64,000 nucleotides of DNA, taken from positions 1-64,000 of the forward strand of contig CAJUDL010000017.1 of NCBI GenBank assembly GCA_910585285.1. Direction: 5' to 3'. The position numbers were made by a program, and so were the translations under genes. This document shows, in pieces, positions 42,401-50,055 of this stretch (its first letter is position 1; every line of letters starts with the position of its first letter). The notes under the pieces were generated by a model. That model had not been told where the DNA came from, did no database searches, and saw only the letters and a list, made by a program, of their open reading frames with translations. The DNA is from an uncultured Muribaculaceae bacterium. Its GTDB lineage: Bacteria > Bacteroidota > Bacteroidia > Bacteroidales > Muribaculaceae.

Positions 42401-43026
42401 AGATCTTTGACGTCGCGGTAACATCCCGGTTGATTAAGCTCATGTGAGCTCAAACCGGTGCCGGCACCGGGGGAATATGGCTGAATCGTGTATCCCTTAT
42501 AAAGATAACCTTTCTTGTACAACTCCTTGAGAAGCCACCAAACAGATTCTATATAACGGTTATCGTATGTGATATAAGGATTGTCAAGATCCACCCAATA
42601 ACCCATTTTATGGGTAAGATCAGTCCATTCCTTAGTATATTTCATCACTTCACGACGACACGCGGCATTATACTCGTCAACAGATATTTTTTTGCCGATG
42701 TCTTCTTTTGTGATTCCAAGTGTTTTCTCAACGCCGAGCTCAACAGGAAGACCATGAGTGTCCCATCCTGCCTTACGCTTAACGTGAAAACCTTTCATTG
42801 TTTTATAGCGGCAAATAATGTCTTTAATAGTACGCGCCATAACATGGTGAATACCCGGCATACCGTTGGCCGACGGTGGACCTTCAAAAAACACGAATGT
42901 AGGGCAACCTTCACGCTCCTTCATACTGTTCTCAAAGAGCGAGTTGGCATCCCAAAGTTCCAGCATCTCTTTATTGATGTCTGAAAGATTTAGCTGCTTG
43001 CTATATTCTTTAAAATTCTTTGCCAT
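39457..43026 (-). CDS. ileS: Isoleucyl-tRNA synthetase, long eukaryote-like form
   Basis: A 1189-residue class I synthetase. The HIGH-type motif is GIHH at 58-61, in the context PPSANGMPGIHHVMARTIKD, and KMSKR is at 734-738. The editing domain and an extended C-terminal region follow. Both motif context and length (about 250 residues over the E. coli enzyme) point to the type-2, eukaryote-like IleRS class, which is known for natural resistance to mupirocin; resistance here is inference. It is 38 bp downstream of ddl and overlaps lspA by 4 nt. Confidence 0.95.
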   Translation of the reverse strand: MAKNFKEYSKQLNLSDINKEMLELWDANSLFENSMKEREGCPTFVFFEGPPSANGMPGIHHVMARTIKDIICRYKTMKGFHVKRKAGWDTHGLPVELGVEKTLGITKEDIGKKISVDEYNAACRREVMKYTKEWTDLTHKMGYWVDLDNPYITYDNRYIESVWWLLKELYKKGYLYKGYTIQPYSPGAGTGLSSHELNQPGCYRDVKDLTATALFTIKDPKPEMTGWGRPCFLAWTTTPWTLPSNTALCVGPKFEYVAVRTYNPYNGEKITVVLASELVGAYFKKDADKLPLEDYKPGDKIVPYQIVGRFTGEDLVGMHYEQLMPWVKPVEKLGEYSAQYVTEFAAANPDNVFSVGNDKFVEMEAAAFRVIPGDYVTTDDGTGIVHIAPTFGADDAKVAKAANIPSLFMINRKGETRPMVDLQGKFYLIDDLAPEFVEKCVNIEEYKKHAGEYVKNAYDPRFTQNGKYDDVAANKEEDLNVRLCMEMKQAGDVFKTEKHVHNYPHCWRTDKPIIYYPLDSWFIRTPQARERLLELNDTIKWKPASTGTGRFGKWLENVQDWNLSRSRYWGTPLPIWRTEDGKEEICIGSYEELCELIDKSVAAGIMSENPFTAKGFKPGEYTGENYDKIDIHRPYVDDIVLVSESGKPMKRETDLIDVWFDSGAMPYAQIHYPFENKELLDSHEVYPADFIAEGVDQTRGWFFTLHAIAGMVFDSVAYKAVISNGLVLDKNGNKMSKRLGNAIDPFGNIEKFGSDPVRWYMISNSQPWDNLKYDEEGVAEVSRKLFSTLYNTYKFFALYANVDGFTGTEPQVKLSERPEIDRWILSLLNSLVAEVEAALDDYEPTKAARAIDTFVNDNLSNWYVRLNRKRFWAGEMDTDKLSAYQTLYTCLKTVAQLMAPYAPFYADRLYADLMAPATEGEGYASVHLSDFPVVDKDAIDKDLEERMSLAQVITSNVLALRRKVNLKVRQPLQTLLIPVVDAAQREAIEKIKGIVLDEVNVKDLKIVENEESGLVKRVKADFKKLGPKYGKIMKALGKAITEMSQKDIAEFEKNGYFTFEPLPDQPVVTLEDVEIIPEDIPGWLVTNEGNVTVALDVTLTDALKNEGMARELINRIQNIRKSSYFEITDKVAVELSETPSVVSALDAFKDYIAAQVLADEIISTDELSGDNVVELDIDGEKILAKVTKK

Positions 43027-43064
43027 CTATATTTGCAATGTTAAGTAATTTCTATTATTCAATA

Positions 43065-44261
43065 TCAAAATTTTGACCCTTTAGCACCCTTTGCGCCTTT
43101 AACGCCTCCACCAAGAGAAAAGATATTATGATCATATGTGAAGGTCTTTCGCTCTATGGCGCGTTTACGTTTCAACGCGAGCTGCACGAGCTTATCCATG
43201 AGTTGAGGGAAAGTGATTCCACTTGCTTCCCATAGATAGAATGAGAGAGATCCGGGGATAGTATTGATTTCATTGACATAGATGTTATTGTCTTTTTCAT
43301 CTACCATTACATCAACACGGCTTACTCCATGACAGGAAAGCACACGGAATGTCTCACCAGCCATAGTACGGATCTTTTCACTGACTTCTTCAGGAAGATC
43401 CGCCGGGATTCTCTTTTCACTCGCCTGCATTCCTGCTGTAGTCTTAGAACCTCCCATATATTTGTCTTCATAGGAAAGAAAGTCTCCGGTCTTAATTGGT
43501 TCTTCACAAACTGAAGATTGATGCTCGTCAGCATCTCCGAGCACAGAACAATTGATCTCTTTCAGCTGCTCAATCATATGCTCAACAATGATTCTCTGAG
43601 AGAATTTTTCTGCATTATCAATTTTGGAAATCAGCTCCTGTCGATTGGATGCCTTGCCAATACCTACACTTGAGCCAAGATTTGCGGGTTTTACAATGAC
43701 GGGATACCCGAGCTTGCTTTCAACCTCTGAAATGATGCTCTCTTTCGAAGATAACCACTGACGGTCAGTGAACCATACATAATCCACTACAGGCACACCT
43801 GATTCACGCAGAATCATCTTCATTGTGATCTTATCCATACCGTTTGCACTTGAAAGAGTATTGCAACCTGCATAGGGGATTCCAATGGTTTCCAGCACAC
43901 CTTCAAAAATGCCGTCCTCGCCATTGGTTCCGTGAAGAACCGGTATTACAACGTGTAATTCGGCAACTACGGGATTTCTTTTCGAGAACATGCCGATATT
44001 GGCTTTATATAGGTTATAATCGCCATATTCGGGGCGCATAAACACCTCTTCAGCATTCTCCACTACCTTTTTAAGATCACGATAATTACGGATATCAAGA
44101 AGGTTCTCACCTGTGTACCATCTTCCTTGTTTGGATATATATACAGGGATTATGTTGTATTTCTCTTTGTCGAAGGCATTGATAGCCTGCAAGGCTGATA
44201 TTACGGAGATTTCGTGTTCAACAGAACGTCCTCCGAAAAAAACTGCTACATTCGTTTTCAT
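43065..44261 (-). CDS. ddl: D-alanine--D-alanine ligase family protein, long form
   Basis: A 398-residue ATP-grasp ligase. Family features: FFGGRSVEHEISVISAL at 8-24, VLHGTNGEDG, VIVKPANLGSSVGIG, the omega loop YEDKYMGG and the metal site VNEINTIPGS. It joins two D-alanines for peptidoglycan. It is longer than the ~325-residue Ddl I associate with Bacteroides and resembles long clostridial/Van-like ligases, so it could be a second copy or a transferred gene. The C-terminus ends in an odd GVKGAKGAKGSKF repeat. A full promoter lies right at the ATG, implying a leaderless message. Confidence 0.88.
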   Translation of the reverse strand: MKTNVAVFFGGRSVEHEISVISALQAINAFDKEKYNIIPVYISKQGRWYTGENLLDIRNYRDLKKVVENAEEVFMRPEYGDYNLYKANIGMFSKRNPVVAELHVVIPVLHGTNGEDGIFEGVLETIGIPYAGCNTLSSANGMDKITMKMILRESGVPVVDYVWFTDRQWLSSKESIISEVESKLGYPVIVKPANLGSSVGIGKASNRQELISKIDNAEKFSQRIIVEHMIEQLKEINCSVLGDADEHQSSVCEEPIKTGDFLSYEDKYMGGSKTTAGMQASEKRIPADLPEEVSEKIRTMAGETFRVLSCHGVSRVDVMVDEKDNNIYVNEINTIPGSLSFYLWEASGITFPQLMDKLVQLALKRKRAIERKTFTYDHNIFSLGGGVKGAKGAKGSKF

Positions 44262-44265
44262 GCTA

Positions 44266-44297
44266 CAAAATTACTAATTACTCACATATTAAGCAAA
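44266..44297 (-). promoter_or_regulatory. Promoter abutting the ddl start codon
   Basis: On the minus strand TTTG (44297-44294), exactly 20 nt, then TAATTTTG (44273-44266): a complete consensus match. The last G of the -7 box is only 5 nt before the A of the ddl ATG, so transcription would start at or next to the ATG, giving a leaderless or near-leaderless message. Confidence 0.7.
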
Positions 44298-44335
44298 AAA
44301 AGCTTCCAAAAATTATATTGAAAGCCAACAGAAAA

Positions 44336-44374
44336 CCTAAAGAAGAGACTATGTAGCATAGTCTCTTCTTTAGG
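44336..44374 (-). terminator. Hairpin terminator after the T9SS-tailed gene
   Basis: CCTAAAGAAGAGACTATG and its exact complement form an 18-bp stem with a 3-nt loop, 14 bp after the stop codon at 44389. On the minus strand it is followed by TTTTCTGTT, a moderate T-run. It separates this gene from the ddl promoter. Confidence 0.75.
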
Positions 44375-44388
44375 TAACCAACATACCA

Positions 44389-45115
44389 TTATTTATTGAG
44401 AACTTTGATTGTACGCATGTTTTGATTGTCCTTTTCAACGCTAACAACATAAATTCCACCCTTGGAAAGGCTGATGCTCATGTTATCACCGGCAAGCATA
44501 CGGCGTGTTGAGCGTCCTGCAAGACGCCCGGTGATATCATGCACGCTTACTGTATATTCTCCGGAAGACGCAAATTCAACAAAAAGTATGCCATCTACCG
44601 TATATACATTCATTCTTTCATTACCCTCAATGTCGGATATGCCACTATCTTTACCGGTAATATTAAATACCGGATAACTTGCCGTATGGCTGCCATAGGA
44701 ATTGTCGAGCAACAGCTGCACGGCATAGTCGCCTCCTTTCGAGAATGATACCTCGGCAGATCCGCTCTCATCATCACCCTCTGCATTAGTAACTTTTGCG
44801 AGATTACGGACAATCCAGGTAGGAGTAGTCACAACGTTGTAGCCAGACCCATCAATAAAGGGAGTGCCTGAACTATAAAGCGGTTCCGCAGGAATATGGT
44901 CATTCATTCCACGGGAGTTCTCGCCTATCACAAAATTACTCAAAGGCACACCTGCTTTTGATCCAACAGATGCAAAAACGTTGTTATTATCAGCTTTATC
45001 CTCAATGTCCCAATAGGTGATGACTCGCGAAGGAAGATTATTTCGGTCGAGCCCCGCCATTACTTGCTGCACCTGTTACGACAAGACCTGCAGCAAGAAG
45101 TAGTCCTTTGTTCAT
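44389..45115 (-). pseudogene. T9SS-sorted exported protein, frameshifted after the signal peptide
   Basis: The open frame of 227 codons begins with GTG at 45072 and has no leader. A good signal peptide (MNKGLLLAAGLVVTGAA) starts at ATG 45115 in another frame and hits a stop 8 codons past the signal. Removing one G from the run of four at 45052-45055 joins the frames into about 241 residues. The body has a PKD-like segment (FSKGGDYAVQLLLDNSYGSHTASYP) and ends with a type IX secretion sorting domain (YTVSVHDITGRLAG... GGIYVVSVE... IKVLNK). It may be broken, phase-variable, or a sequencing error. A TATATTTG box lies at 45183-45176. Confidence 0.7.
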
Positions 45116-45215
45116 TTGATTGAATTTAATGAGCGTATAATGATGGGCATTTACTATGCCACAATATCTAAATTACAAATATATAAATACTTTTCCAAAG
45201 TATTGTAATAATTCA

Positions 45216-45254
45216 TAATAAAAAAACAATACCAACGCACGCGTGCGTTGGTAT
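45216..45254 (-). terminator. Terminator of the arabinose operon
   Basis: A perfect 26-bp palindrome (45229-45254, centre GCACGCGTGC) lies 29 bp after the araB stop. On the minus strand it is followed by TGTTTTTTTATT, a strong T-run. The other bases of 45116-45215 are AT-rich upstream sequence of the frameshifted gene. Confidence 0.85.
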
Positions 45255-45283
45255 AGAAGTTTAAGGATAGATTTTCTCAAAAA

Positions 45284-46876
45284 TTATCTCTTGAAGTCTA
45301 CTGCAGCTTTCTCAACCGGTAAACAATCTATATACGTTTTGATGTAGCGATTGAAACCTTCAACTTCTTCGGGGGTGGGAGAAACACTGTTACCGACATT
45401 TCCGCTGAAAACAACTGTATCAAGATAATCTGGAAGCGTGCGGTCATCCCTGTTGTTGACAAGATATCCCGCAAGAAGCGCCATTCCCCACGCACCTCCC
45501 TCTCCTGCCGTTTCCATAACGGAAATCGGTGAATTCAGAGCTGCGGCAAGTATTCTTTGTCCGACACCTTTCGTTTTGAAAAGACCGCCATGTCCGGTAA
45601 TCCTGTCAACTTTTATCTTCTCCTCATTAAAAAGGATATCATTGCCGATTTTCAGAACGCTGACAGCTCCAAAAAGATGAGACCTTACGAAGTTAGCGAG
45701 ATTGAACCGATCAGTAACCGATCTTACGAAAAGCGGTCTACCCTCTTCAAGACCCGTCACAGGTTCTCCTGAGAAATAATTGTAAGATAAGAGTCCTCCG
45801 CAATCGGTATCTCCTGTCAAAGCATGTGTGTAAAGTTTTCCGTAAAGCTCATTCATATCGACAGGCATACCCATCATTTCCTGAAACTCACGGAATATTC
45901 CTACCCATGCATTGAGGTCTGATGTGCAGTTGTTGCAATGAACCATGGCTACAAGCGATCCATCAGGAGTTGTTACCATATCGATCATCTCATAAGGCTT
46001 GGAGAGCTCTTTTTCAACAACGATCATAGAGAATGAAGATGTCCCTGCTGATACATTTCCGGTGCGCTGTTTCACGGCATTTGTTGCGACCATACCGGTT
46101 CCGGCATCTCCTTCAGGTGGACAGACCGGCACTCCGGCTTTTAGATTTCCGGATATGTCAAGTCTCTGGGCACCTTCCTCCGTAAGCTTACCCGCCTCTT
46201 CGCCGGCAAGCAGACATTTTGGAAGAATTTCCTCAAGTTTCCAAGGGAACGAATACGAAGCCACTAAATCATCAAACTGGCATATCATCCGTTCAGAGTA
46301 ATTCTTGGTCTCCGGATCAACAGGAAGCATACCTGAAGCATCTCCTATACCAAGCACTTTTTCCCCTGTCAGTTGCCAATGAATATAACCTGCGAGCGTC
46401 GTAAGGAAATCGATATTTGCAACATGTTCTTCACCGTTAAGAATTGCCTGATATAAATGAGAAATGCTCCAACGCAAAGGAATATTATAATTGAACAATT
46501 CTGACAGTTTTGCTGTTGCCTCTCCAGTATTGGTATTTCTCCATGTGCGGAATGGAACAAGGATTTTGCCATTCTTATCAAACGGCATGTAGCCATGCAT
46601 CATCGCGCTGACCCCTATCGCGCCAAGATTTTCAATCTCGACATCATATTTTTCCAGAACATTGGCTCGAAGATCACGATAACAATCCTGAACACCAAAC
46701 CATATTGCATCAATGCTATATGTCCAGAGATTGTCAACCAACTGATTCTCCCATTCATGCGAACCCTGGGCTATGGGACGATTATCCTCATCAATGAGGA
46801 CTGCCTTTATTCTGGTTGAGCCGAGCTCGATTCCGAGCACGGCTTTACCAGAACGAATAGTTTCTTTTGCATCCAT
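45284..46876 (-). CDS. araB: FGGY family carbohydrate kinase (ribulokinase role in the ara operon)
   Basis: A sugar kinase of 530 residues from the chosen start MDAKETIRSG, 11 bp after araA; the longest frame begins 18 bp earlier at 46894 and would overlap araA. FGGY features: GIELGSTRIKAVLIDED (phosphate-1 loop), PEGDAGTGMVATNAV, and ITGHGGLFKTKGVGQRILAAAL near the end. Close relatives are often labelled xylulokinase, but the position after araD and araA makes L-ribulose the likely substrate. It ends the operon before a strong terminator. Confidence 0.85.
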   Translation of the reverse strand: MDAKETIRSGKAVLGIELGSTRIKAVLIDEDNRPIAQGSHEWENQLVDNLWTYSIDAIWFGVQDCYRDLRANVLEKYDVEIENLGAIGVSAMMHGYMPFDKNGKILVPFRTWRNTNTGEATAKLSELFNYNIPLRWSISHLYQAILNGEEHVANIDFLTTLAGYIHWQLTGEKVLGIGDASGMLPVDPETKNYSERMICQFDDLVASYSFPWKLEEILPKCLLAGEEAGKLTEEGAQRLDISGNLKAGVPVCPPEGDAGTGMVATNAVKQRTGNVSAGTSSFSMIVVEKELSKPYEMIDMVTTPDGSLVAMVHCNNCTSDLNAWVGIFREFQEMMGMPVDMNELYGKLYTHALTGDTDCGGLLSYNYFSGEPVTGLEEGRPLFVRSVTDRFNLANFVRSHLFGAVSVLKIGNDILFNEEKIKVDRITGHGGLFKTKGVGQRILAAALNSPISVMETAGEGGAWGMALLAGYLVNNRDDRTLPDYLDTVVFSGNVGNSVSPTPEEVEGFNRYIKTYIDCLPVEKAAVDFKR

Positions 46877-46887
46877 TGTGTATATGA

Positions 46888-48432
46888 TTAGCAAAGAGAC
46901 TTGTTAAGCATATAATAAACCTCATTCCAACGAAGCGTATTCTTGAACTCCGGAATTGTGGTGGTCTTATCGATCACAGCCATTTCTATGCCTGCAATTT
47001 CTGCATAATCTTCCCAATATTCCTGAGAAAGATTATATGAGAAGCAAGAGTGGTGTGTGCCACCTGCAAGAATCCAAGCTCCTGCGCCTGTCTCGAAATC
47101 AGGCATAGGTTTCCATAAAGCAGATGCCACTGGAAGATTGGGCATAGGTTTAGACTTAACGCATTCAACATCATTTACAATGAGACGGAAACGATTACCG
47201 AGATCCACGACAGTTGCTGTGCAACCTTCGCCAGGACGAGAAGTGAACACCAGACGCGCTGTCTGAGCCTTGCGTATACCAATACCTAAGAAATGCACCT
47301 CCAGACGGGGTTTCTCTTCGGCAATTAGCGGACAAACCTCGAGCATATGTGCCTGAAGAATCGTGCTGTCCTTACCATTGAAGTTAAGGGTGTAATCTTC
47401 AAGGAACGAACAAGCCTGCCCCTCCGACATTACCCAAACGGAGCGATAAAGGGCTGCTGATTTCCAGTCGCCCTCAGCGCCAAAGCCATAACCCTCTGCC
47501 ATGAGGCGTTGAGATGCAAGACCAGGAATCTGATCAAATCCTACGAATTTAGGATCATTGATATCGTCTGTGCCGAGATCATCAAAGTTAGTAGTAAAAC
47601 CTTTAGCGCCTTTTGCTTTCAGGATAGCTCTGAGTGTGAGTTCTGCGTGAGCGGCGTTCCATACAGATTTATATTCATCTGAAGCCGGAATCTCCATCTC
47701 ATGTTTATGCTCGTAAAGCCTGAAATACTCATTAACAAGTCGACGGATATCATCTTCCTTCACTTTTTTGTGATACTCCATGAGTTCACTTACGGGGCAA
47801 TAATCCACATGATATCCTAAACGCTGCTCAGCCTCAACCTTATCACCATCAGTAACGGCAACGTTGTTCATCTGATCACCGAAACGGATGATGAGCATAT
47901 CCTGTGCGTCAGCCCAGGCCACAGCAACTCGTTCCCAAACGGCTATTTTCTTAAGCACTTCCTTATCTGTCCAATGACCAACGACAACTTTCCTGCGGAT
48001 ACGCATACGGGTGCAGATATGACCGAATTCGCGATCGCCATGTGCACTCTGATTGAGATTCATGAAATCCATGTCAATCTCATTCCATGGAATTTCAGCA
48101 TTATATTGGGTATGGAAATGGAGAAGTGGCTTTTTAAGCTGCTGCAATCCATGAATCCACATTTTTGCAGGAGAGAATGTATGCATCCACGTGATGACAC
48201 CGGCACATTTCGGATCATTATTGGCTGCTTTCATAATATCACTTACCTCTCGTGAAGAATTGACTGTGCCCTTATAAACAACTTTAACAGGGAGCACTTC
48301 AGACTTATTGAGTCCTTCTACCATTTCTTTGGAATGTGAGTCAACTTTTACCACGGCATCTCCTCCGTAAAGAAGTTGCGCTCCAGTTACCCACCATATT
48401 TCATATTGATCAAAAATTTCCATGATATTCAA
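46888..48432 (-). CDS. araA: L-arabinose isomerase
   Basis: A 514-residue isomerase converting L-arabinose to L-ribulose, with a metal site. Family signatures: WMHTFSPAKMWIHGL, QSAHGDREFGHI, MAEGYGFGAEGDWKSAAL (the conserved Glu/His region) and GTHHSCFSYNL. Length is normal for the family. It lies between araD and araB; a ~175-bp dispersed repeat fills the gap before it, unusual inside an operon, and may carry a processing site or a promoter. Confidence 0.96.
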   Translation of the reverse strand: MNIMEIFDQYEIWWVTGAQLLYGGDAVVKVDSHSKEMVEGLNKSEVLPVKVVYKGTVNSSREVSDIMKAANNDPKCAGVITWMHTFSPAKMWIHGLQQLKKPLLHFHTQYNAEIPWNEIDMDFMNLNQSAHGDREFGHICTRMRIRRKVVVGHWTDKEVLKKIAVWERVAVAWADAQDMLIIRFGDQMNNVAVTDGDKVEAEQRLGYHVDYCPVSELMEYHKKVKEDDIRRLVNEYFRLYEHKHEMEIPASDEYKSVWNAAHAELTLRAILKAKGAKGFTTNFDDLGTDDINDPKFVGFDQIPGLASQRLMAEGYGFGAEGDWKSAALYRSVWVMSEGQACSFLEDYTLNFNGKDSTILQAHMLEVCPLIAEEKPRLEVHFLGIGIRKAQTARLVFTSRPGEGCTATVVDLGNRFRLIVNDVECVKSKPMPNLPVASALWKPMPDFETGAGAWILAGGTHHSCFSYNLSQEYWEDYAEIAGIEMAVIDKTTTIPEFKNTLRWNEVYYMLNKSLC

Positions 48433-48444
48433 TTTTTATATTAA

Positions 48445-48622
48445 TTTGATTTAAGTTTCGCAAGCTTCAACTTAAAGTTTAAGAGTTTAGAAGTTTAAAA
48501 GTTTATCAGATGCGAACATGACTTAGTTTTCATTTATTCGCATCAAACAAATAAACTCATAAACTGCGCACTGCGCAATTAAACTTATAAACTTCAACTT
48601 TCCGCTTGCGAAAGTTGAATAA
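48445..48622. repeat. Dispersed ~175-bp intergenic repeat, copy B, inside the ara operon
   Basis: Nearly the same as 2962-3137, same orientation, with inverted ends TTTCGCAAGCTTCAACTT and AACTTTCCGCTTGCGAAAG. It fills almost all of the 195-bp gap between the araD stop (48628) and the araA start (48432), ending 12 bp before the araA ATG. It would therefore be part of the operon message and could fold there. Confidence 0.8.
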
Positions 48623-48627
48623 TTTAA

Positions 48628-49326
48628 TTATTTGTTTTTTGTCTGTCCGTAATAGGCATTAGGTCCGTGTTTACGCGAAAAATGCTTCTCAATCAGAAGA
48701 GGATTCATTGTGAGGGAGGGATTCACAGTGTATGCAATACTTGCCATTTTTGCAACTTGTTCCAAAACAACAGCATTGTGCACAGCATCCGCCGGAGACG
48801 TGCCCCATGCGAATGGTCCGTGATTCTTGACAAGCACACCTGGGGTGTGAACCGGATTCAGATTCTTGAATCTATCCACAATCACATTCCCGGTTTCAAG
48901 TTCATAATCACCTTTCACTTCCTGTTCCGTCATGTCTCGTGTGCAGGGCACGGCATCATGGAAATAATCAGCATGTGTCGTGCCTATATTGGGTAAATCA
49001 ACGCCTGCCTGAGACCATGCGGTTGCATAAGTGGAATGAGTGTGAACCACTCCACCGATTTCAGGGAAAGCGCGATAAAGAGCAATATGGGTTGGGGTAT
49101 CTGATGAGGGACGTAACGACCCCTCAACAACATTCCCCGTGTTGATATCAACGACTACCATATCATCGACTTTCATCTCATCATAGCTGACACCACTTGG
49201 CTTGATAACTACGAGACCATTTTCACGATCTATTCCAGAAACATTTCCCCATGTGAAAATCACAAGGCCATGTTTCACAAGATCAAGATTTGCTTTAAAA
49301 ACTTTTTCTTTTAATTCTTCGAGCAT
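48628..49326 (-). CDS. araD: L-ribulose-5-phosphate 4-epimerase
   Basis: A 232-residue class II aldolase-fold epimerase turning L-ribulose 5-phosphate into D-xylulose 5-phosphate. Visible: GNVSGIDRENGLVVIKPSG, SSDTPTHIALYRAF, the zinc histidines in VVHTHSTYATAWSQ, and a later His in VKNHGPFAWG. Length fits. It follows araR by 26 bp and is separated from araA by the dispersed repeat. Confidence 0.96.
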   Translation of the reverse strand: MLEELKEKVFKANLDLVKHGLVIFTWGNVSGIDRENGLVVIKPSGVSYDEMKVDDMVVVDINTGNVVEGSLRPSSDTPTHIALYRAFPEIGGVVHTHSTYATAWSQAGVDLPNIGTTHADYFHDAVPCTRDMTEQEVKGDYELETGNVIVDRFKNLNPVHTPGVLVKNHGPFAWGTSPADAVHNAVVLEQVAKMASIAYTVNPSLTMNPLLIEKHFSRKHGPNAYYGQTKNK

Positions 49327-49352
49327 AAGGAGGATGAATTACATTTTATTGA

Positions 49353-50039
49353 CTACATCTTAAAACTAACTGCCTTGGTTTCATTATTAATGAATTCATA
49401 TAATCGAGCTCCTCGACGTGAATTCTCCTTGTCTACCATATCTGTTGCCCTTATGCAGCTGTTATCAAGAGCGCGACGACGGAAATTACGTTTATCGATT
49501 GTAATTCCAAGTACTGTTTCATATAGCTGCTGAAGCTGCGTAAGTGTAAACAGCGGAGGCAGCAGTTCAAAGGCAAGAGGTTCTGTTCTGAATTTATTCT
49601 GTATCTTTCGAATTGCCTTTTTGATCATTGAATCATGATCAAGACACAGATGGGGTATATTATTGAAATCCACCCAGTGAGCATTGTGAGACTTAAGTAT
49701 TTCATGATCTATATCCGGGAAATTCAGCAGAGCGGAATAGGCTACCGACACTACTCTTTTACCGGGATCACGATCTACCTCACCAAATGTGCCTATCTGA
49801 TGCATGTAAACACCATCAAGACCTGTCAGTTCCTTTAATACTCTCCGGGCTGCATTGTCAACACTTTCATCTGCATTGACAAATCCACCCATCAATGACC
49901 ATTCACCTTTATGTGGCTCAAAATTTCGCTTGATGAGGAGGAGCTTCAAGCTCCCCTCATTCAAGCCGAAAATTATACAGTCCACACTTAAATATAAGCG
50001 GTCATGTTGTTTGTAATAATCTATGTTAGTCTGTGCCAT
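49353..50039 (-). CDS. araR: Nudix-domain transcriptional regulator of arabinose use
   Basis: A 228-residue protein with an N-terminal Nudix-like domain (about 15-145) and a C-terminal winged helix (about 150-225, LTQLQQLYETVLGITIDKRNFRRRAL). The Nudix box GGFVNADESVDNAARRVLKEL lacks the catalytic REUxEE pattern (it reads RVLKEL), as expected for a sensor rather than a hydrolase. Bacteroides AraR is a characterised repressor of this design that responds to L-arabinose; here the gene lies within the operon it should control, between the transporter and araD. Confidence 0.9.
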   Translation of the reverse strand: MAQTNIDYYKQHDRLYLSVDCIIFGLNEGSLKLLLIKRNFEPHKGEWSLMGGFVNADESVDNAARRVLKELTGLDGVYMHQIGTFGEVDRDPGKRVVSVAYSALLNFPDIDHEILKSHNAHWVDFNNIPHLCLDHDSMIKKAIRKIQNKFRTEPLAFELLPPLFTLTQLQQLYETVLGITIDKRNFRRRALDNSCIRATDMVDKENSRRGARLYEFINNETKAVSFKM

Positions 50040-50055
50040 TGTAAGGCTCTCAATA

